Notes: a model not told the origin generated them from the sequence alone. DNA of 57,245 nucleotides from JAWKVD01 sp041398225 (GCA_041398225.1 JAWKVD010000022.1:1-57245); one strand, 5' to 3'. Positions 44,615 to 53,711 are shown, numbered from the stretch's first letter. Made by a program: numbers and translations.

Positions 44615-45856
44615 ATGTCCGCCTCTTCTTCTCCCATGTCCACCGAGCCGCCGGCGACCGGCCTGATACGCGTCGAGGACGCCCTCGCCCTGATCGTCCG
44701 CCACGGGATGGAGCTGCAAACCGGAGAAGAGCTGCGGCCGCCGAGCGCCGCGACGGGGCTTCGGCTGGCGGCCGACGTGCACGCGATTGTCTCCCAGCCG
44801 CCGACGGCGGTGTCTGCGATGGACGGTTATGCCGTGCGCTTCGTCGACATGGCGGAAGGAAATCACTTGAAACTCAAGGGGGTCTCTCGCGCGGGAGAGA
44901 TATTTGAAGGCGCTGTCGGCCCCGGCGAGGCCGTGCGCATTTACACCGGCGCCGTCGTTCCGACCGGGGCGGACCACATCCTGATCCAGGAAGACGCCAA
45001 ACGCGACGGCGACAAGGTGATGGTCGCGACGGCGCAACCGGCGCCCTCGTCCATCCGCCGCAAAGGCCTGGACTTCGAAGCCGGCGACCTGTTGGCGCCG
45101 TGCGGGCAGATCATCACGCCCGGCGCTCTGGCGCTGATCGGCGCGGGCAATATCGCGGACGTCTCGGTCCGCAGACCGCCGCGGATCGGCGTTCTGGCGA
45201 CCGGCGACGAACTCAAACCGGCCGGGTCGTCGCTGGCGCCCGGCCAGATCGTGAACTCGGTGGCGCCCGCCATCCTGTCCCTGGCGCATAGCTGGGGCGC
45301 CGAGGCCGTCGATCTGGGCACGGCCCGGGACGACGCCGAGGATGTGATGAGGAGACTGGCCGACGATCTCGATGTGATCGTCTCGATCGGCGGCGCGTCG
45401 GTCGGCGACTTCGACGTGGTGCGTCCGGCGTTTGCCCGCGCCGGCTTCGAGCCGGTCTTCGCCAAGGTCGCGATGAAACCCGGAAAGCCCACCTGGTTTT
45501 CCCGAAACGATCGACGCCTGGCTCTGGGCCTGCCGGGCAATCCCGCCGCAGCGATGGTGACGGCGAACCTGTTTCTAAGAACGCTGATCGACGCAATGAC
45601 CGGAGCGTCCGCGCCCGGCCTGTCGCTTGAAGGCGCACGCACGCTGCACCCGCTTCCGGCGACCGGCGGACGCGAAGAGTTTCTGCGCGCCGTGGTCGGC
45701 GTGGGCGCGGATGGCGTCGCGCGCGTGCGCACGGCGGACAATCAGGACTCATCCTTGTTGTCGCCCTTCCTGACCGCCAACGCCCTGATCCGAAGATCGC
45801 CACGATCGACGCCAGCGAACGCGGACACGCTGGTCGAAATCGTACGGATGGACTAG
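44615..45856 (+). CDS. moeA: Molybdopterin molybdenumtransferase MoeA
   Basis: This 413-aa enzyme inserts molybdate into adenylated molybdopterin. Motifs are AIVSQPPTAVSAMDGYAVR, IYTGAVVPTGAD, RIGVLATGDEL, SIGGASVGDFDVV, FAKVAMKPGKPTWF and LGLPGNPAAAMV. GAGGAA lies four bases before the ATG. Frames extending upstream overlap moaC and are not used. It is divergent from moaC. Confidence 0.96.
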   Translation: MSASSSPMSTEPPATGLIRVEDALALIVRHGMELQTGEELRPPSAATGLRLAADVHAIVSQPPTAVSAMDGYAVRFVDMAEGNHLKLKGVSRAGEIFEGAVGPGEAVRIYTGAVVPTGADHILIQEDAKRDGDKVMVATAQPAPSSIRRKGLDFEAGDLLAPCGQIITPGALALIGAGNIADVSVRRPPRIGVLATGDELKPAGSSLAPGQIVNSVAPAILSLAHSWGAEAVDLGTARDDAEDVMRRLADDLDVIVSIGGASVGDFDVVRPAFARAGFEPVFAKVAMKPGKPTWFSRNDRRLALGLPGNPAAAMVTANLFLRTLIDAMTGASAPGLSLEGARTLHPLPATGGREEFLRAVVGVGADGVARVRTADNQDSSLLSPFLTANALIRRSPRSTPANADTLVEIVRMD

Positions 45857-45896
45857 CAGGCGAACGGTTCAGGCGCCGCGCACTATCGACCGTGTC

Positions 45897-45981
45897 TGGT
45901 GCGGGCGGCCGGAATCGAACCGGCACGGATTGCTCCTCGCGATTTTAAGTCGCGTGCGTCTACCAGTTTCGCCACGCCCGC
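45897..45981 (-). tRNA. tRNA-Leu (TAA anticodon), CCA encoded
   Basis: Read on the minus strand the 85-nt sequence has acceptor GCGGGCG/CGCCCGC, D-arm TGGCGAAACTGGTAGACGC and anticodon loop CTTAAAA. A long variable arm follows, then a T-arm with GGTTCGATTCC and an encoded CCA. The anticodon TAA is in positions 34-36. Confidence 0.97.
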
Positions 45982-46038
45982 AGCTAACCGATGGCGGGTT
46001 TCCACGACCTCGCCGCACTTGGCAAGCCGGGCCGACGC

Positions 46039-47172
46039 CTACTGGCCGAGCACGCCCGCAGATCGCAACCCTGCGATCCGACCCTCGTCGTAACCCAGTT
46101 CCTCAAGGATGGCCGCTGCGTCAGCGCCCGGACTGGCCGGCGCGCGCGGTTCGGCCGCGGGCGTGCCGGAGTAGCGGGGAGCCGGAGCCGGCTGCACGCC
46201 GCGCTCGGCGGGAATGAAGGTTCCTCGCTCGGCGTTGTGCGGATGCGCGGGCGCTTCGGACATCGACAGGACCGGCGCAGCGCAGGCGTCAGTCCCCTCG
46301 AAAATCTTCGTCCACTCGTCTCGTGTGCGGGTGCGGAAAACCGCGCGAAGTTTCGCCTGCAGAACCGGCCATTGTTCGCGGTCCATCTGTGCGTCAAACG
46401 CCGCATCGCCCTCGAGACCGGCCAGTTTGCGAAATTCCGCGTAGAACTGCGGTTCGATCGCGCCGAGCCCGATGAACTTGCCGTCCGCGCATTCATAGGT
46501 GTCGTAGAAGTGCGCCCCGCCATCGAGCATGTTGACGCCGGGCTCGTCCTTCCAGACTCCGGCGTTGAAGAACGACCAGGTCATAGCCGCGATCACGGCG
46601 GAGCCGTCGGTCATCGCGCAATCGATCACCTGCCCCGCAGCGCCGTTGCGAACAGCGAGAAGCGCGCTGACCATGCCGAACGCCAGCATCATCCCGCCTC
46701 CGGCAAAATCGCCGAGATAGTTCACCGGAGCGATCGGGCGTCCGCCACGCTCGCCGATCGTGTGCAGACCGCCTGAAATGGCGATGTAGTTGATGTCATG
46801 CCCGGCGGCATGAGCGAGCGGCCCGGTCTGTCCCCAGCCCGTCATGCGCCCATAAACCAGCGTAGGATTGTCGGCCAGCAGGACATCCGGTCCCAGGCCC
46901 AGGCGTTCCATGACGCCGGGACGGAACCCTTCGATCAGGCCGTCGGCGCTGCGGCAGAGATCCCGCGCCAGCTCCCGTCCTTCGGGCAGTTTGGTGTTGA
47001 TGGTTATGGAGCGTCGCGAGCGAAGCAGGATGTCGTGGCGGGCGGCGGGTTGGCCCGGTCGGTCGATCCGGATGACCTCCGCGCCATGGTCTGCGAGCAT
47101 CATGCCGCAGAACGGGCCGGGTCCGATGCCCGCAAACTCGATGATCCGAATTCCGGATAGCGGTCCCGCCAT
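46039..47172 (-). CDS. Alpha-methylacyl-CoA racemase/CoA-transferase family III
   Basis: The protein has 377 aa. The AMACR start GPLSGIRIIEFAGIGPGPF (3-21) and ADHGAEVIRIDRPG are seen. The active-site region has HDINYIAISGGLH and CAMTDGSAVIAAM, and EWTKIFEGTDACAAPV lies near the C-terminus. It epimerises 2-methylacyl-CoA during branched-chain breakdown. ATG 47172 follows GGGAGG; an earlier start adds 28 residues outside the family. Confidence 0.92.
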   Translation of the reverse strand: MAGPLSGIRIIEFAGIGPGPFCGMMLADHGAEVIRIDRPGQPAARHDILLRSRRSITINTKLPEGRELARDLCRSADGLIEGFRPGVMERLGLGPDVLLADNPTLVYGRMTGWGQTGPLAHAAGHDINYIAISGGLHTIGERGGRPIAPVNYLGDFAGGGMMLAFGMVSALLAVRNGAAGQVIDCAMTDGSAVIAAMTWSFFNAGVWKDEPGVNMLDGGAHFYDTYECADGKFIGLGAIEPQFYAEFRKLAGLEGDAAFDAQMDREQWPVLQAKLRAVFRTRTRDEWTKIFEGTDACAAPVLSMSEAPAHPHNAERGTFIPAERGVQPAPAPRYSGTPAAEPRAPASPGADAAAILEELGYDEGRIAGLRSAGVLGQ

Positions 47173-47328
47173 GTCGGGCCTCCCACGCACGCAACGCGAC
47201 GATTCTGTCGCCCGCATGCTCGCCCAGCCGTGGGGGATTGCAAGCGCCCGCACCAAGAGAATGAGGGAAAGCGCGGCGGGATGCAGCGGGCCTTTGCCTA
47301 GAAGCCCAGACTTCGGTAGCTAGAACCC

Positions 47329-47727
47329 ATGCGCCACGCCCTGCTCTTTCTAGCATTTCTCGGATGCGGACTCGTCCCGGTCGCGGCCGCGCCAGCCGCC
47401 CATGCACAGGAGAGCGCCGGACCCGACGGCCCCTCGCTGGCTCTGCTTGAGGACCTGGCCTCGATGCTGGGGCAGGCCCACGCCATTCGGTCGGTCTGCA
47501 ACGGCGATTCCGACCAGACCTGGCGCAACTACATGTTCGAACTTCTGAACCTGGAAGGCCCACGGGGACCACGACGGTCCGCGCTGACCAGCGCTTTTAA
47601 CCGGGGCTATCGCATTCAAAGCCGGTCCAATGGACGCTGCACCGCAGATCTGGTTTCCGTTGAGGCCGCCATCGCAGCGCGCGGGCGCCAGCTCGCCGAC
47701 GAAGCCGCCGCGGCCTATCTGCAATAG
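47329..47727 (+). CDS. TIGR02301-family exported protein
   Basis: This 132-aa protein has a signal peptide (to AHAQES, about 27). The TIGR02301 pattern follows: LEDLASMLGQAHAIRSVCNG, QTWRNYMFELLNLEG, SAFNRGYR, CTADLVSVEAAIAARGRQLADE. Two cysteines may form a disulfide. The family is alphaproteobacterial and of unknown function. Confidence 0.86.
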   Translation: MRHALLFLAFLGCGLVPVAAAPAAHAQESAGPDGPSLALLEDLASMLGQAHAIRSVCNGDSDQTWRNYMFELLNLEGPRGPRRSALTSAFNRGYRIQSRSNGRCTADLVSVEAAIAARGRQLADEAAAAYLQ

Positions 47728-47752
47728 AGCGCGCCCAAGGCGCCGACGGACA

Positions 47753-49312
47753 TCAGGGGATGCGGACCGCGATCAGGTGCGGTCCGGGTTCCTCGAGCGC
47801 GTGGGCGAGCGCCGTGTCAAACTGTTCCGTCGTCTCGACCGAAACGCCGGGCACGCCCATACCCTTCGCCATCTGGGGCCAGTCGATTTCCGGCGCGCCG
47901 AGCGAGAGCATGTCGTGCGCGGTTTGTCCCGCCTCGCCCGCGCCGGTGCGCGCCCATTCGATGTTGAGGATGCGGTAGGCGTTGTTGACGAACACGATGC
48001 TGATCACATCGAGCCCTTCGCGCGCCATCGTCCAGAGCGCCTGATTGGTGTACATGCCGGCGCCGTCGCCCGAGAGGCAGACGACCTTGCTCGCCGGACG
48101 CGCGACCGAGGCGCCGACAGCCAGCGGGAGGCCCATGCCAATGGCGCCGCCGGTCAACGCCAGCCAGTCGTGCTGCGCCGCCGATTCCATCGCCATGAAC
48201 ACCGGCAGGCTGGCGGTCACGCCGTCATCGCAGACCACGGTTCCTTCGGGAATGCGGCGCGCCAGCAGGGCGCCCACCGAATGCGGGTTTAGCTTCGAGG
48301 CGTCGAATTCGGGCGCTCCGGACGCCGGGGGAGCGACTGGCGGAGGCGCCCCCAGCGCTTCGGCAAGTCGCGCGACGGTCGCGGCGCTGTCGGTCTCCGG
48401 ACCGCCAAGGCTTGCCGCGGAGACGCCCTCGGGGATCAGGCGACCCGGCGTATCGGGGTAGGCGAAGAATGCCACCGGAGCACGCGTACCCGCCAGCAAG
48501 AGCAGATCGAGACCTTCGAGCGACTTGATCGCCGCTTCCGCAAAATACGGCAGACGCTCGGGCGCAAACCGACCAGCGCCGCGCGCCTGTCGCGGGACGA
48601 ACGTGTCCGTGATGACGCGAACGCCTGCAGCCTGAAGCCGCGCGCAGGCGCGCAGCCCCTCCTCCTTGAGCGCGGAGCCGTTGACGAGGATCGCGGCGCG
48701 CGCGCCGTTTCTTATGCGACGGGCCGCGTCCTCGATGGCGCCATCGGGCGTCTGCGCCGGCCGCGGCCGATGGCTGGGACGAAAAACGCTCGATCCGCGC
48801 GACCATGCGGTGTCCGCCGGCATGATCAACGACACCGGACCGGGCGGCGGCCCAAAGCTGGCGACATAGGCTTCCGCAGCGAGGCGCCCCGCATCCTGAA
48901 CGCGATCCGCCGATTTCATCCAGCGCGAATTCGGACCGGCGAGACCGGCGATGTCCGAGGCGAGCGGTGCATCGAGCGAGCGGTGAGACACCGCATGGTC
49001 GCCGATGAGATTGATCATCGGCGTGTGGGCGCGGCGCGCATTGTGGATGTTGGCGCCGCCGTTGAGATAACCCGGCCCGAGATGCAGCAGCGTCAGCGCG
49101 GGCGAGCCTTCCATGCGAGCGAACCCGTCGGCCGCGCCGGTGGCGACGCCCTCGAACAGGCAGAGCACGGAGCGGATACGCGGCTCGCGGTCCAACGCTC
49201 CCACAAGATGCATTTCGCTGGTGCCGGGATTGGCGAAGCATGCGGTGACCCCGCACTCCGCAAGCGAGGCGATCACCGCCTCGGCGCCGCTAACCGGTTG
49301 ATCCTGCCCCAT
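47753..49312 (-). CDS. Thiamine-pyrophosphate enzyme (acetolactate synthase-like large subunit)
   Basis: The protein has 519 aa. The N-terminal TPP-binding domain has GVTACFANPGTSEMHLV and the catalytic Glu in LFEGVATGAADGFARM. The C-terminal TPP motif is GDGAGMYTNQALWTMAREGLDVISIVFVNN. It has the shape of a benzoylformate decarboxylase/ALS-like group. No small regulatory subunit or ilvC is adjacent, so a role outside branched-chain synthesis is likely. Confidence 0.9.
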   Translation of the reverse strand: MGQDQPVSGAEAVIASLAECGVTACFANPGTSEMHLVGALDREPRIRSVLCLFEGVATGAADGFARMEGSPALTLLHLGPGYLNGGANIHNARRAHTPMINLIGDHAVSHRSLDAPLASDIAGLAGPNSRWMKSADRVQDAGRLAAEAYVASFGPPPGPVSLIMPADTAWSRGSSVFRPSHRPRPAQTPDGAIEDAARRIRNGARAAILVNGSALKEEGLRACARLQAAGVRVITDTFVPRQARGAGRFAPERLPYFAEAAIKSLEGLDLLLLAGTRAPVAFFAYPDTPGRLIPEGVSAASLGGPETDSAATVARLAEALGAPPPVAPPASGAPEFDASKLNPHSVGALLARRIPEGTVVCDDGVTASLPVFMAMESAAQHDWLALTGGAIGMGLPLAVGASVARPASKVVCLSGDGAGMYTNQALWTMAREGLDVISIVFVNNAYRILNIEWARTGAGEAGQTAHDMLSLGAPEIDWPQMAKGMGVPGVSVETTEQFDTALAHALEEPGPHLIAVRIP

Positions 49313-49400
49313 CGCCCACGCCCCTGCTGAACGGGAGGAACCCTATCCGTCGCGACACCTTGCGCAACCGGGCCAGGCGCGGTGGCCACAGGAAACGCGC

Positions 49401-49430
49401 AAAAAGAAAGCCGGCCCTCAAAGGGCCGGC
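49401..49430 (-). terminator. Intrinsic terminator on the minus strand
   Basis: GCCGGCCCT (49410-49418) and AGGGCCGGC (49422-49430) form a perfect 9-bp stem with a 3-nt loop. On the minus strand TTTCTTTTT follows. It ends the transcript from the dihydroorotase-like gene, about 180 bp past that stop. Confidence 0.85.
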
Positions 49431-49554
49431 CAATTGCCGTCGGGCGGTCGGGGAGGATAGCTCCACCCATTGCGGACAAGTGTGGCGGACCGGTTCCATT
49501 GGGGAGGCGCCGGCCGGAGTCCAGCGCCGCACATGACGGCGGCGCTCCCTGACA
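49417..49554 (-). CDS. Possible 45-aa ORF ending in the terminator
   Basis: A short frame begins MSGSAAVMCGAGLRPAPPQW, with TTGGAGGC directly before the ATG. It ends with its stop codon inside the terminator stem. Upstream of it (about 49562-49594) is an imperfect hairpin. Its composition is Pro/Arg/Trp-rich and does not look like a folded domain. It could be chance or a regulatory short ORF. Confidence 0.2.
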
Positions 49555-49611
49555 TGCCTCCAACGGCGGACCGGGGACGGTCCGTCGCCGTTAGGTCATG
49601 CCCGCTCAGCG

Positions 49612-50955
49612 TCAGGCTGTCGCAGGCTGCAGCGTCTCGATGAAGCGGACCGGCTTGCCAAGACCCGGCGCGACCAGGGCTCCGTCGCACATGACCATCT
49701 CGCCGCGGACAAAGGTGGCGACCGGCCAGCCTTTCGCCTCCATCCCGTCGAACGGGGTCCAGCCGCAACGGGAAGCCGACCAGGCGTGGTCAATGACGCG
49801 CCGCGCCTTGAGGTCGACGACCGTGAAGTCCGCGTCGTACCCGCGCGCGACACGACCCTTGCAGGCGATGCCGAACACGCGCTGCGGACCGTAGGCGGTG
49901 AGCTCGACGAAGCGCTGCAGCGTCATCCGTCCTTCCGCCACGTGGGTGAGCATCACCGGAACGACGGTCTGCACGCCGGGCATGCCGGACGGCGAGGCGG
50001 GATAGGGGCGCGCCTTTTCTTCCTTGGTATGCGGTGCGTGGTCCGAGCCGATCAGGTCTGGAATTCCCTGCCCAACCGCCGTCCAGAGCGCGAGTCGCTG
50101 CGCCTCGGAACGGATCGGCGGGTTCATTTGGGCGTAGCCCTTCAGGCGCTCGTAGGCTTCAGGGCCGGAAAGCGTCAGATGCTGGGGCGTCACCTCGACG
50201 GTGGCGACATCCTTGGCCGCCGCGAGCAGCTCCATTTCCTCGCCGGTGGTCACGTGCAGCACGTGGATGCGGCGGCCGGTTTTGCGGGCGAGGCGCAGCA
50301 AGCGGGTCGTGCACTGGATCGCGGCCTCTTCGTCCCGCACCTCAGGATGCGAGGTCCAGTCGCCCTGGCGCGCCAGCTTCTTGCGCTCCTGCAGCCGCAC
50401 TTCGTCTTCGGAGTGGAACGCGGCGCGGCGGCGGATCGAACGCAACACATTCTCCACGCCCTCGTCGTCTTCGACCAGAAGCGAGCCCGTGGAGGCGCCC
50501 ATGAACACCTTCACGCCGCAGCAGCCGGGCATCATTTCCATTTCGCCCAGCACGTCGGTATTTTCGTGCGTGGCGCCCGCGTAAAAGGCGTGGTCGACAT
50601 GGGTGCGTCCGTCGGCGCGGGCCAGCTTGTCGCGAAGCATGTCGGGCGAGGTGGTCGGCGGATCGGTATTCGGCATCTCGAAAATCGCGGTGACCCCGCC
50701 AAGCGCCGCCGCGCGTGTGCCGGATTCGAGATCTTCCTTCCACTCAAGCCCCGGTTCGCGGAAGTGAACCTGAGTGTCGATGACCCCCGGCAGCACATGC
50801 AACCCGGCGGCCTCGAAGACGCGGTCGGCGGCGGACGCGTCGAAAGCGCCGATTCCGACGATGCGGCCTCCGGCGACCGCGACATCGGCCTCGACGAGAC
50901 CGCCGGGCGTCATCACCTGCCCGCCCTTGATGAGGAGTTCGATCGCGCCGCTCAT
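49612..50955 (-). CDS. Dihydroorotase-like amidohydrolase
   Basis: The protein has 447 aa. Family motifs: VIDTQVHFREPG (59-70), FEMPNTDPPT, GVKVFMGASTGSLLV (carboxylated Lys), HVLHVTTGEE, VEVTPQHL and LIGSDHAPHTKEEK (catalytic Asp). The first histidine of the usual DxHxH metal site is Gln62 (DTQVH). That variant is known from alphaproteobacterial dihydroorotase-like proteins, so pyrimidine synthesis is likely but not certain. No pyrB is seen. ATG 50955 is preferred over the upstream TTG. Confidence 0.85.
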   Translation of the reverse strand: MSGAIELLIKGGQVMTPGGLVEADVAVAGGRIVGIGAFDASAADRVFEAAGLHVLPGVIDTQVHFREPGLEWKEDLESGTRAAALGGVTAIFEMPNTDPPTTSPDMLRDKLARADGRTHVDHAFYAGATHENTDVLGEMEMMPGCCGVKVFMGASTGSLLVEDDEGVENVLRSIRRRAAFHSEDEVRLQERKKLARQGDWTSHPEVRDEEAAIQCTTRLLRLARKTGRRIHVLHVTTGEEMELLAAAKDVATVEVTPQHLTLSGPEAYERLKGYAQMNPPIRSEAQRLALWTAVGQGIPDLIGSDHAPHTKEEKARPYPASPSGMPGVQTVVPVMLTHVAEGRMTLQRFVELTAYGPQRVFGIACKGRVARGYDADFTVVDLKARRVIDHAWSASRCGWTPFDGMEAKGWPVATFVRGEMVMCDGALVAPGLGKPVRFIETLQPATA

Positions 50956-51127
50956 TGGCTTCAATCCAGCTGCTGAAAGCGCGCGTTATGCACCCGCTGG
51001 GCTCGATTCTCCAAACGCCGGGGCCATATGGGCGATTCGCCGCCCAGAACGACAGAAGGGCGGCCCTGGCGGCCGCCCTTCCCATCACCCTGCGCCTTTG
51101 CTGGCGTCTTTTCGGGAAACTGCCGGA

Positions 51128-51280
51128 TCAGGTGTCGAGGTCATCCGAGTACATGTCGGACATCAGAAGTCCCTGCTCGGTGAAAAAGATGCGGAGAGCG
51201 AAACCAGCAGCGGCGGCGATCAGAACCACCCAGTGCACCACGCTCGAGTGCGCGGCCGTTTCCACCCATTCCCACATCAT
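51128..51280 (-). CDS. 50-aa single-TM small protein
   Basis: A short frame starts with two Met (MMWEWVETAAHSS). It has one hydrophobic segment (VVHWVVLIAAAAGFALRIFF) and ends in an acidic tail (SDMYSDDLDT). AGGAG lies six bases before the first ATG. It is transcribed in the same direction as the dihydroorotase-like gene, 172 bp upstream. It looks like a genuine small membrane protein. Confidence 0.6.
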   Translation of the reverse strand: MMWEWVETAAHSSVVHWVVLIAAAAGFALRIFFTEQGLLMSDMYSDDLDT

Positions 51281-51443
51281 TATGTACTCCTGCGAACTGG
51301 GAAGGACCGTACCCGGATGTTTTTAAGAAACCCTGACCCAAAGCTTGAGACGAAGTAACCAGCGCAACTTTTCTGGAGGGCGAAGCAAGCGTGTTGCGCC
51401 CGACCTGCGGTCCGTGGCACGTGCTGGATCTGTACGAGGAGAC

Positions 51444-52118
51444 ATGAACTTGGCCCGCACGCCCGCAGCGTCGCCGCGCACTTCGCAACCCGCCGACCGC
51501 ACAACGACGGCGTCACGCGCGCCCGCACGCGCCTGGCAGCGTATGCTCTCGGGCCGACGGCTGGATCTGCTCGATCCCTCCCCTCTCGATATCGAGATCG
51601 AAGACATCGCGCATGGACTTGCGCGTGTCGCTCGCTGGAACGGACAGACCCGCGGCGAACATGCTTTTTCCGTCGCGCAGCATTCGCTTCTGGTCGAGGC
51701 CGTGCTTGTGCATGTGGGACCGAAACCTGACCCGGCCGAGCGGCTGGGCGCGCTGCTGCACGATGCGGCCGAATATGTGATCGGCGACATGATCTCGCCT
51801 TTCAAAGCCGCGCTTGGCGTCGACTATCGCACGTTCGAAACGAGGCTGGACGGCGTCATCCGCGTCAGGTTCGGGCTTCCGGCCCGCATGTCCGCCGATC
51901 TGAAGCGGCGGGTGAAAGCCGCAGACTCGGTTTCCGCGTTCTTCGAAGCGACGCGCCTCGCCGGATTCGAAACGGACGAAGCGTTGCGCTTCTTCGGAAC
52001 GCCGCCGGCGATGCCGGAACCGGAAATGGAGCCGAAATCGCCGTCAGAGGCGCAGGCCATGTTTCTGACGCGGTTTGAATCCCTTATTCGCGAGATGGAC
52101 TCGGGCAGAGGGGGCTAG
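51444..52118 (+). CDS. HD-domain hydrolase (YfbR-like)
   Basis: The protein has 224 aa. The HD-superfamily metal site is seen in HAFSVAQHSLLVEA, then LHDAAEYVIGDMISPFK (HD pair, about residues 108-124) and a later Asp in VKAADSVSAFFEA. YfbR-like members are 5'-deoxynucleotidases. ATG 51444 follows CGAGGAG. It is the first gene of a three-gene operon: 4 bp to the phosphatase, which then overlaps nadQ by 4 bases. Confidence 0.85.
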   Translation: MNLARTPAASPRTSQPADRTTTASRAPARAWQRMLSGRRLDLLDPSPLDIEIEDIAHGLARVARWNGQTRGEHAFSVAQHSLLVEAVLVHVGPKPDPAERLGALLHDAAEYVIGDMISPFKAALGVDYRTFETRLDGVIRVRFGLPARMSADLKRRVKAADSVSAFFEATRLAGFETDEALRFFGTPPAMPEPEMEPKSPSEAQAMFLTRFESLIREMDSGRGG

Positions 52119-52122
52119 CGAC

Positions 52123-52656
52123 ATGGCGATCTGGATTTCATCGCTCGCACGCGCTCCGGAACTCGCGCGAAAGCACAAGCCAGCGCGGATCGTCAGCCTT
52201 CTTAGCCCCTACGACGATTTCCCGCGTTTTCCCGGGATCTCGGCCGACAGGCATCTTTGCGTCGCCGTCCACGATATCGTCGCCGACACAGGCGACTGGC
52301 AGGCGCCCGGCCAATCCGACGCTGAACAGGTCGTTCGCTTCGTTGAACAATGGGATATGTCGGCGCCGCTTCTCATTCATTGTTGGGCGGGCATCAGCCG
52401 CTCGACCGCTACGGCGTTCATCGCCGCGTGCATCCACAATCCAGACACGGACGAGCGAGACATCGCCGCGGCCATTCGGGAGGCATCGCCGACCGCCTCC
52501 CCCAACCCCCGCCTGGTCGCGCACGCAGACGACATTCTCGGTCGCGAGGGCCGCATGAGCGCGGCGGTCGCGGCCATCGGCCGGGGCGGCTATGCGATGG
52601 AGGCGACCCCGTTCAGCCTGCCCGGACGCTTCGTTTCGGGGGCCTCGCATACATGA
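52123..52656 (+). CDS. Tyrosine/dual-specificity phosphatase-like protein
   Basis: This 177-aa protein has the Cys-based phosphatase loop HCWAGISRSTAT (HCxxGxxRS, nucleophile Cys about 87) and a general-acid-like Asp upstream in VAVHDIVAD. Members include the alphaproteobacterial YopH-type family. The substrate is unknown. It sits between an HD hydrolase and NadQ in one operon (ATGA overlap with nadQ). Confidence 0.85.
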   Translation: MAIWISSLARAPELARKHKPARIVSLLSPYDDFPRFPGISADRHLCVAVHDIVADTGDWQAPGQSDAEQVVRFVEQWDMSAPLLIHCWAGISRSTATAFIAACIHNPDTDERDIAAAIREASPTASPNPRLVAHADDILGREGRMSAAVAAIGRGGYAMEATPFSLPGRFVSGASHT

Positions 52657-53603
52657 CCTCCATCGCCGTCGGCCTTAGCGCCGTGATTGTCGCCGCCGAC
52701 GCGTCGGCGCCCTATGTGCTCGCGACGCGACACTCGGGCGCGGTCGGCCTGCCCCACGGCCGCTTCGATCCGGATGGAGACCGGACGTTCGAACTGGGTC
52801 TGCGCAACTGGGTTCGCGCGCAAACCGGATTCGAGCCTGGCTATGTCGAACAACTCTACACGTTCGGCGATCGGGGGCGCGAACACCCGCAAGCCGATCC
52901 CGACGAAGCGGCGCCCGACGCCCGGCTGATATCCGTCGGCTATCTCGGTCTCACCTCGGAACGCACGGAAGATTCCGCCTTCGATGCGGTGTGGCGGAGC
53001 TGGTACCAGTTCTTTCCATGGGAAGATCACCGCGATGGGCGTCCGCCGATGATCGACGCGCACATCGCGCCGGCGCTCTACAAATGGTCCGAGCACGGAC
53101 CTGCGTCTGCGGCGCGGCTGGACCGCGCGCGCATGGCGTTCGGACTCGATGATCGGCCATGGATCGAGGAGCGCGCGCTGGAACGATATGAGCTGCTCTA
53201 TGAAGCGGGGCTGGCCTTCGAGGCCATGCGCGACATCGGAGCGGACAGTTCGTCGACGGACGGCGCCTTTGCCGGTTCGGGCGAACCGATGATCTCGGAC
53301 CACCGGCGCATTCTCGCGACAGCGGTCGGCCGACTGCGAGGCAAAATCAAGTACAGGCCGGTGATCTTCGAACTCATGCCCGAGACGTTCACCCTCTCCC
53401 AGCTGCAGAAAGTGGTTGAGGCGGTGCTGGGGCAGGCGCTGCACAAGCAGAATTTCCGGCGCGCCCTCGACAAGTCCGGACTGGTCGAAGGAACGGGGAC
53501 CTTTGAAACCTACACGGGCGGTCGTCCGGCGGAACTTTATCGTTTCCGGCGCGATGTTCAGAGGGAGCGCGCCGCGCTCGGCGTCGCAACGCCCAAGGCC
53601 TGA
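52653..53603 (+). CDS. nadQ: NadQ-like NAD regulator (Nudix-wHTH)
   Basis: This 316-aa protein has an N-terminal Nudix-like domain with a degenerate Nudix box (LPHGRFDPDGDRTFELGLRNW; the catalytic Glu pair is missing). It is followed by the regulator motif VEQLYTFGDRGRE. The C-terminal winged helix has FTLSQLQKVVEAVLGQALHKQNFRRAL and GRPAELYRF. This is the NrtR/NadQ layout. NadQ regulators in alphaproteobacteria control NAD synthesis by sensing a nicotinamide nucleotide. It is directly upstream of nadA, with two palindromes between. Confidence 0.85.
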   Translation: MTSIAVGLSAVIVAADASAPYVLATRHSGAVGLPHGRFDPDGDRTFELGLRNWVRAQTGFEPGYVEQLYTFGDRGREHPQADPDEAAPDARLISVGYLGLTSERTEDSAFDAVWRSWYQFFPWEDHRDGRPPMIDAHIAPALYKWSEHGPASAARLDRARMAFGLDDRPWIEERALERYELLYEAGLAFEAMRDIGADSSSTDGAFAGSGEPMISDHRRILATAVGRLRGKIKYRPVIFELMPETFTLSQLQKVVEAVLGQALHKQNFRRALDKSGLVEGTGTFETYTGGRPAELYRFRRDVQRERAALGVATPKA

Positions 53604-53654
53604 CCGGCGACATTTTCTCTCGACGTTTACCTCGTGTTGTGACAGTATAGTTAT

Positions 53655-53667
53655 GCTCAATTTGAGC
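53655..53667. promoter_or_regulatory. Candidate NadQ operator 1
   Basis: GCTCA-ATT-TGAGC is a 5-bp palindrome with a 3-nt centre, about 160 bp upstream of nadA. It sits just after a TATAGT that could be a -10. Confidence 0.55.
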
Positions 53668-53711
53668 TTAATGGTGACGGGGTAGAGTTCCCCTAACCCC
53701 TGTGTGAAGTA

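Noticed and set aside
45897..45981. tRNA-Leu as an integration site for a genomic island
   Set aside because: No integrase, partial tRNA repeat or change in gene character is seen on either side.
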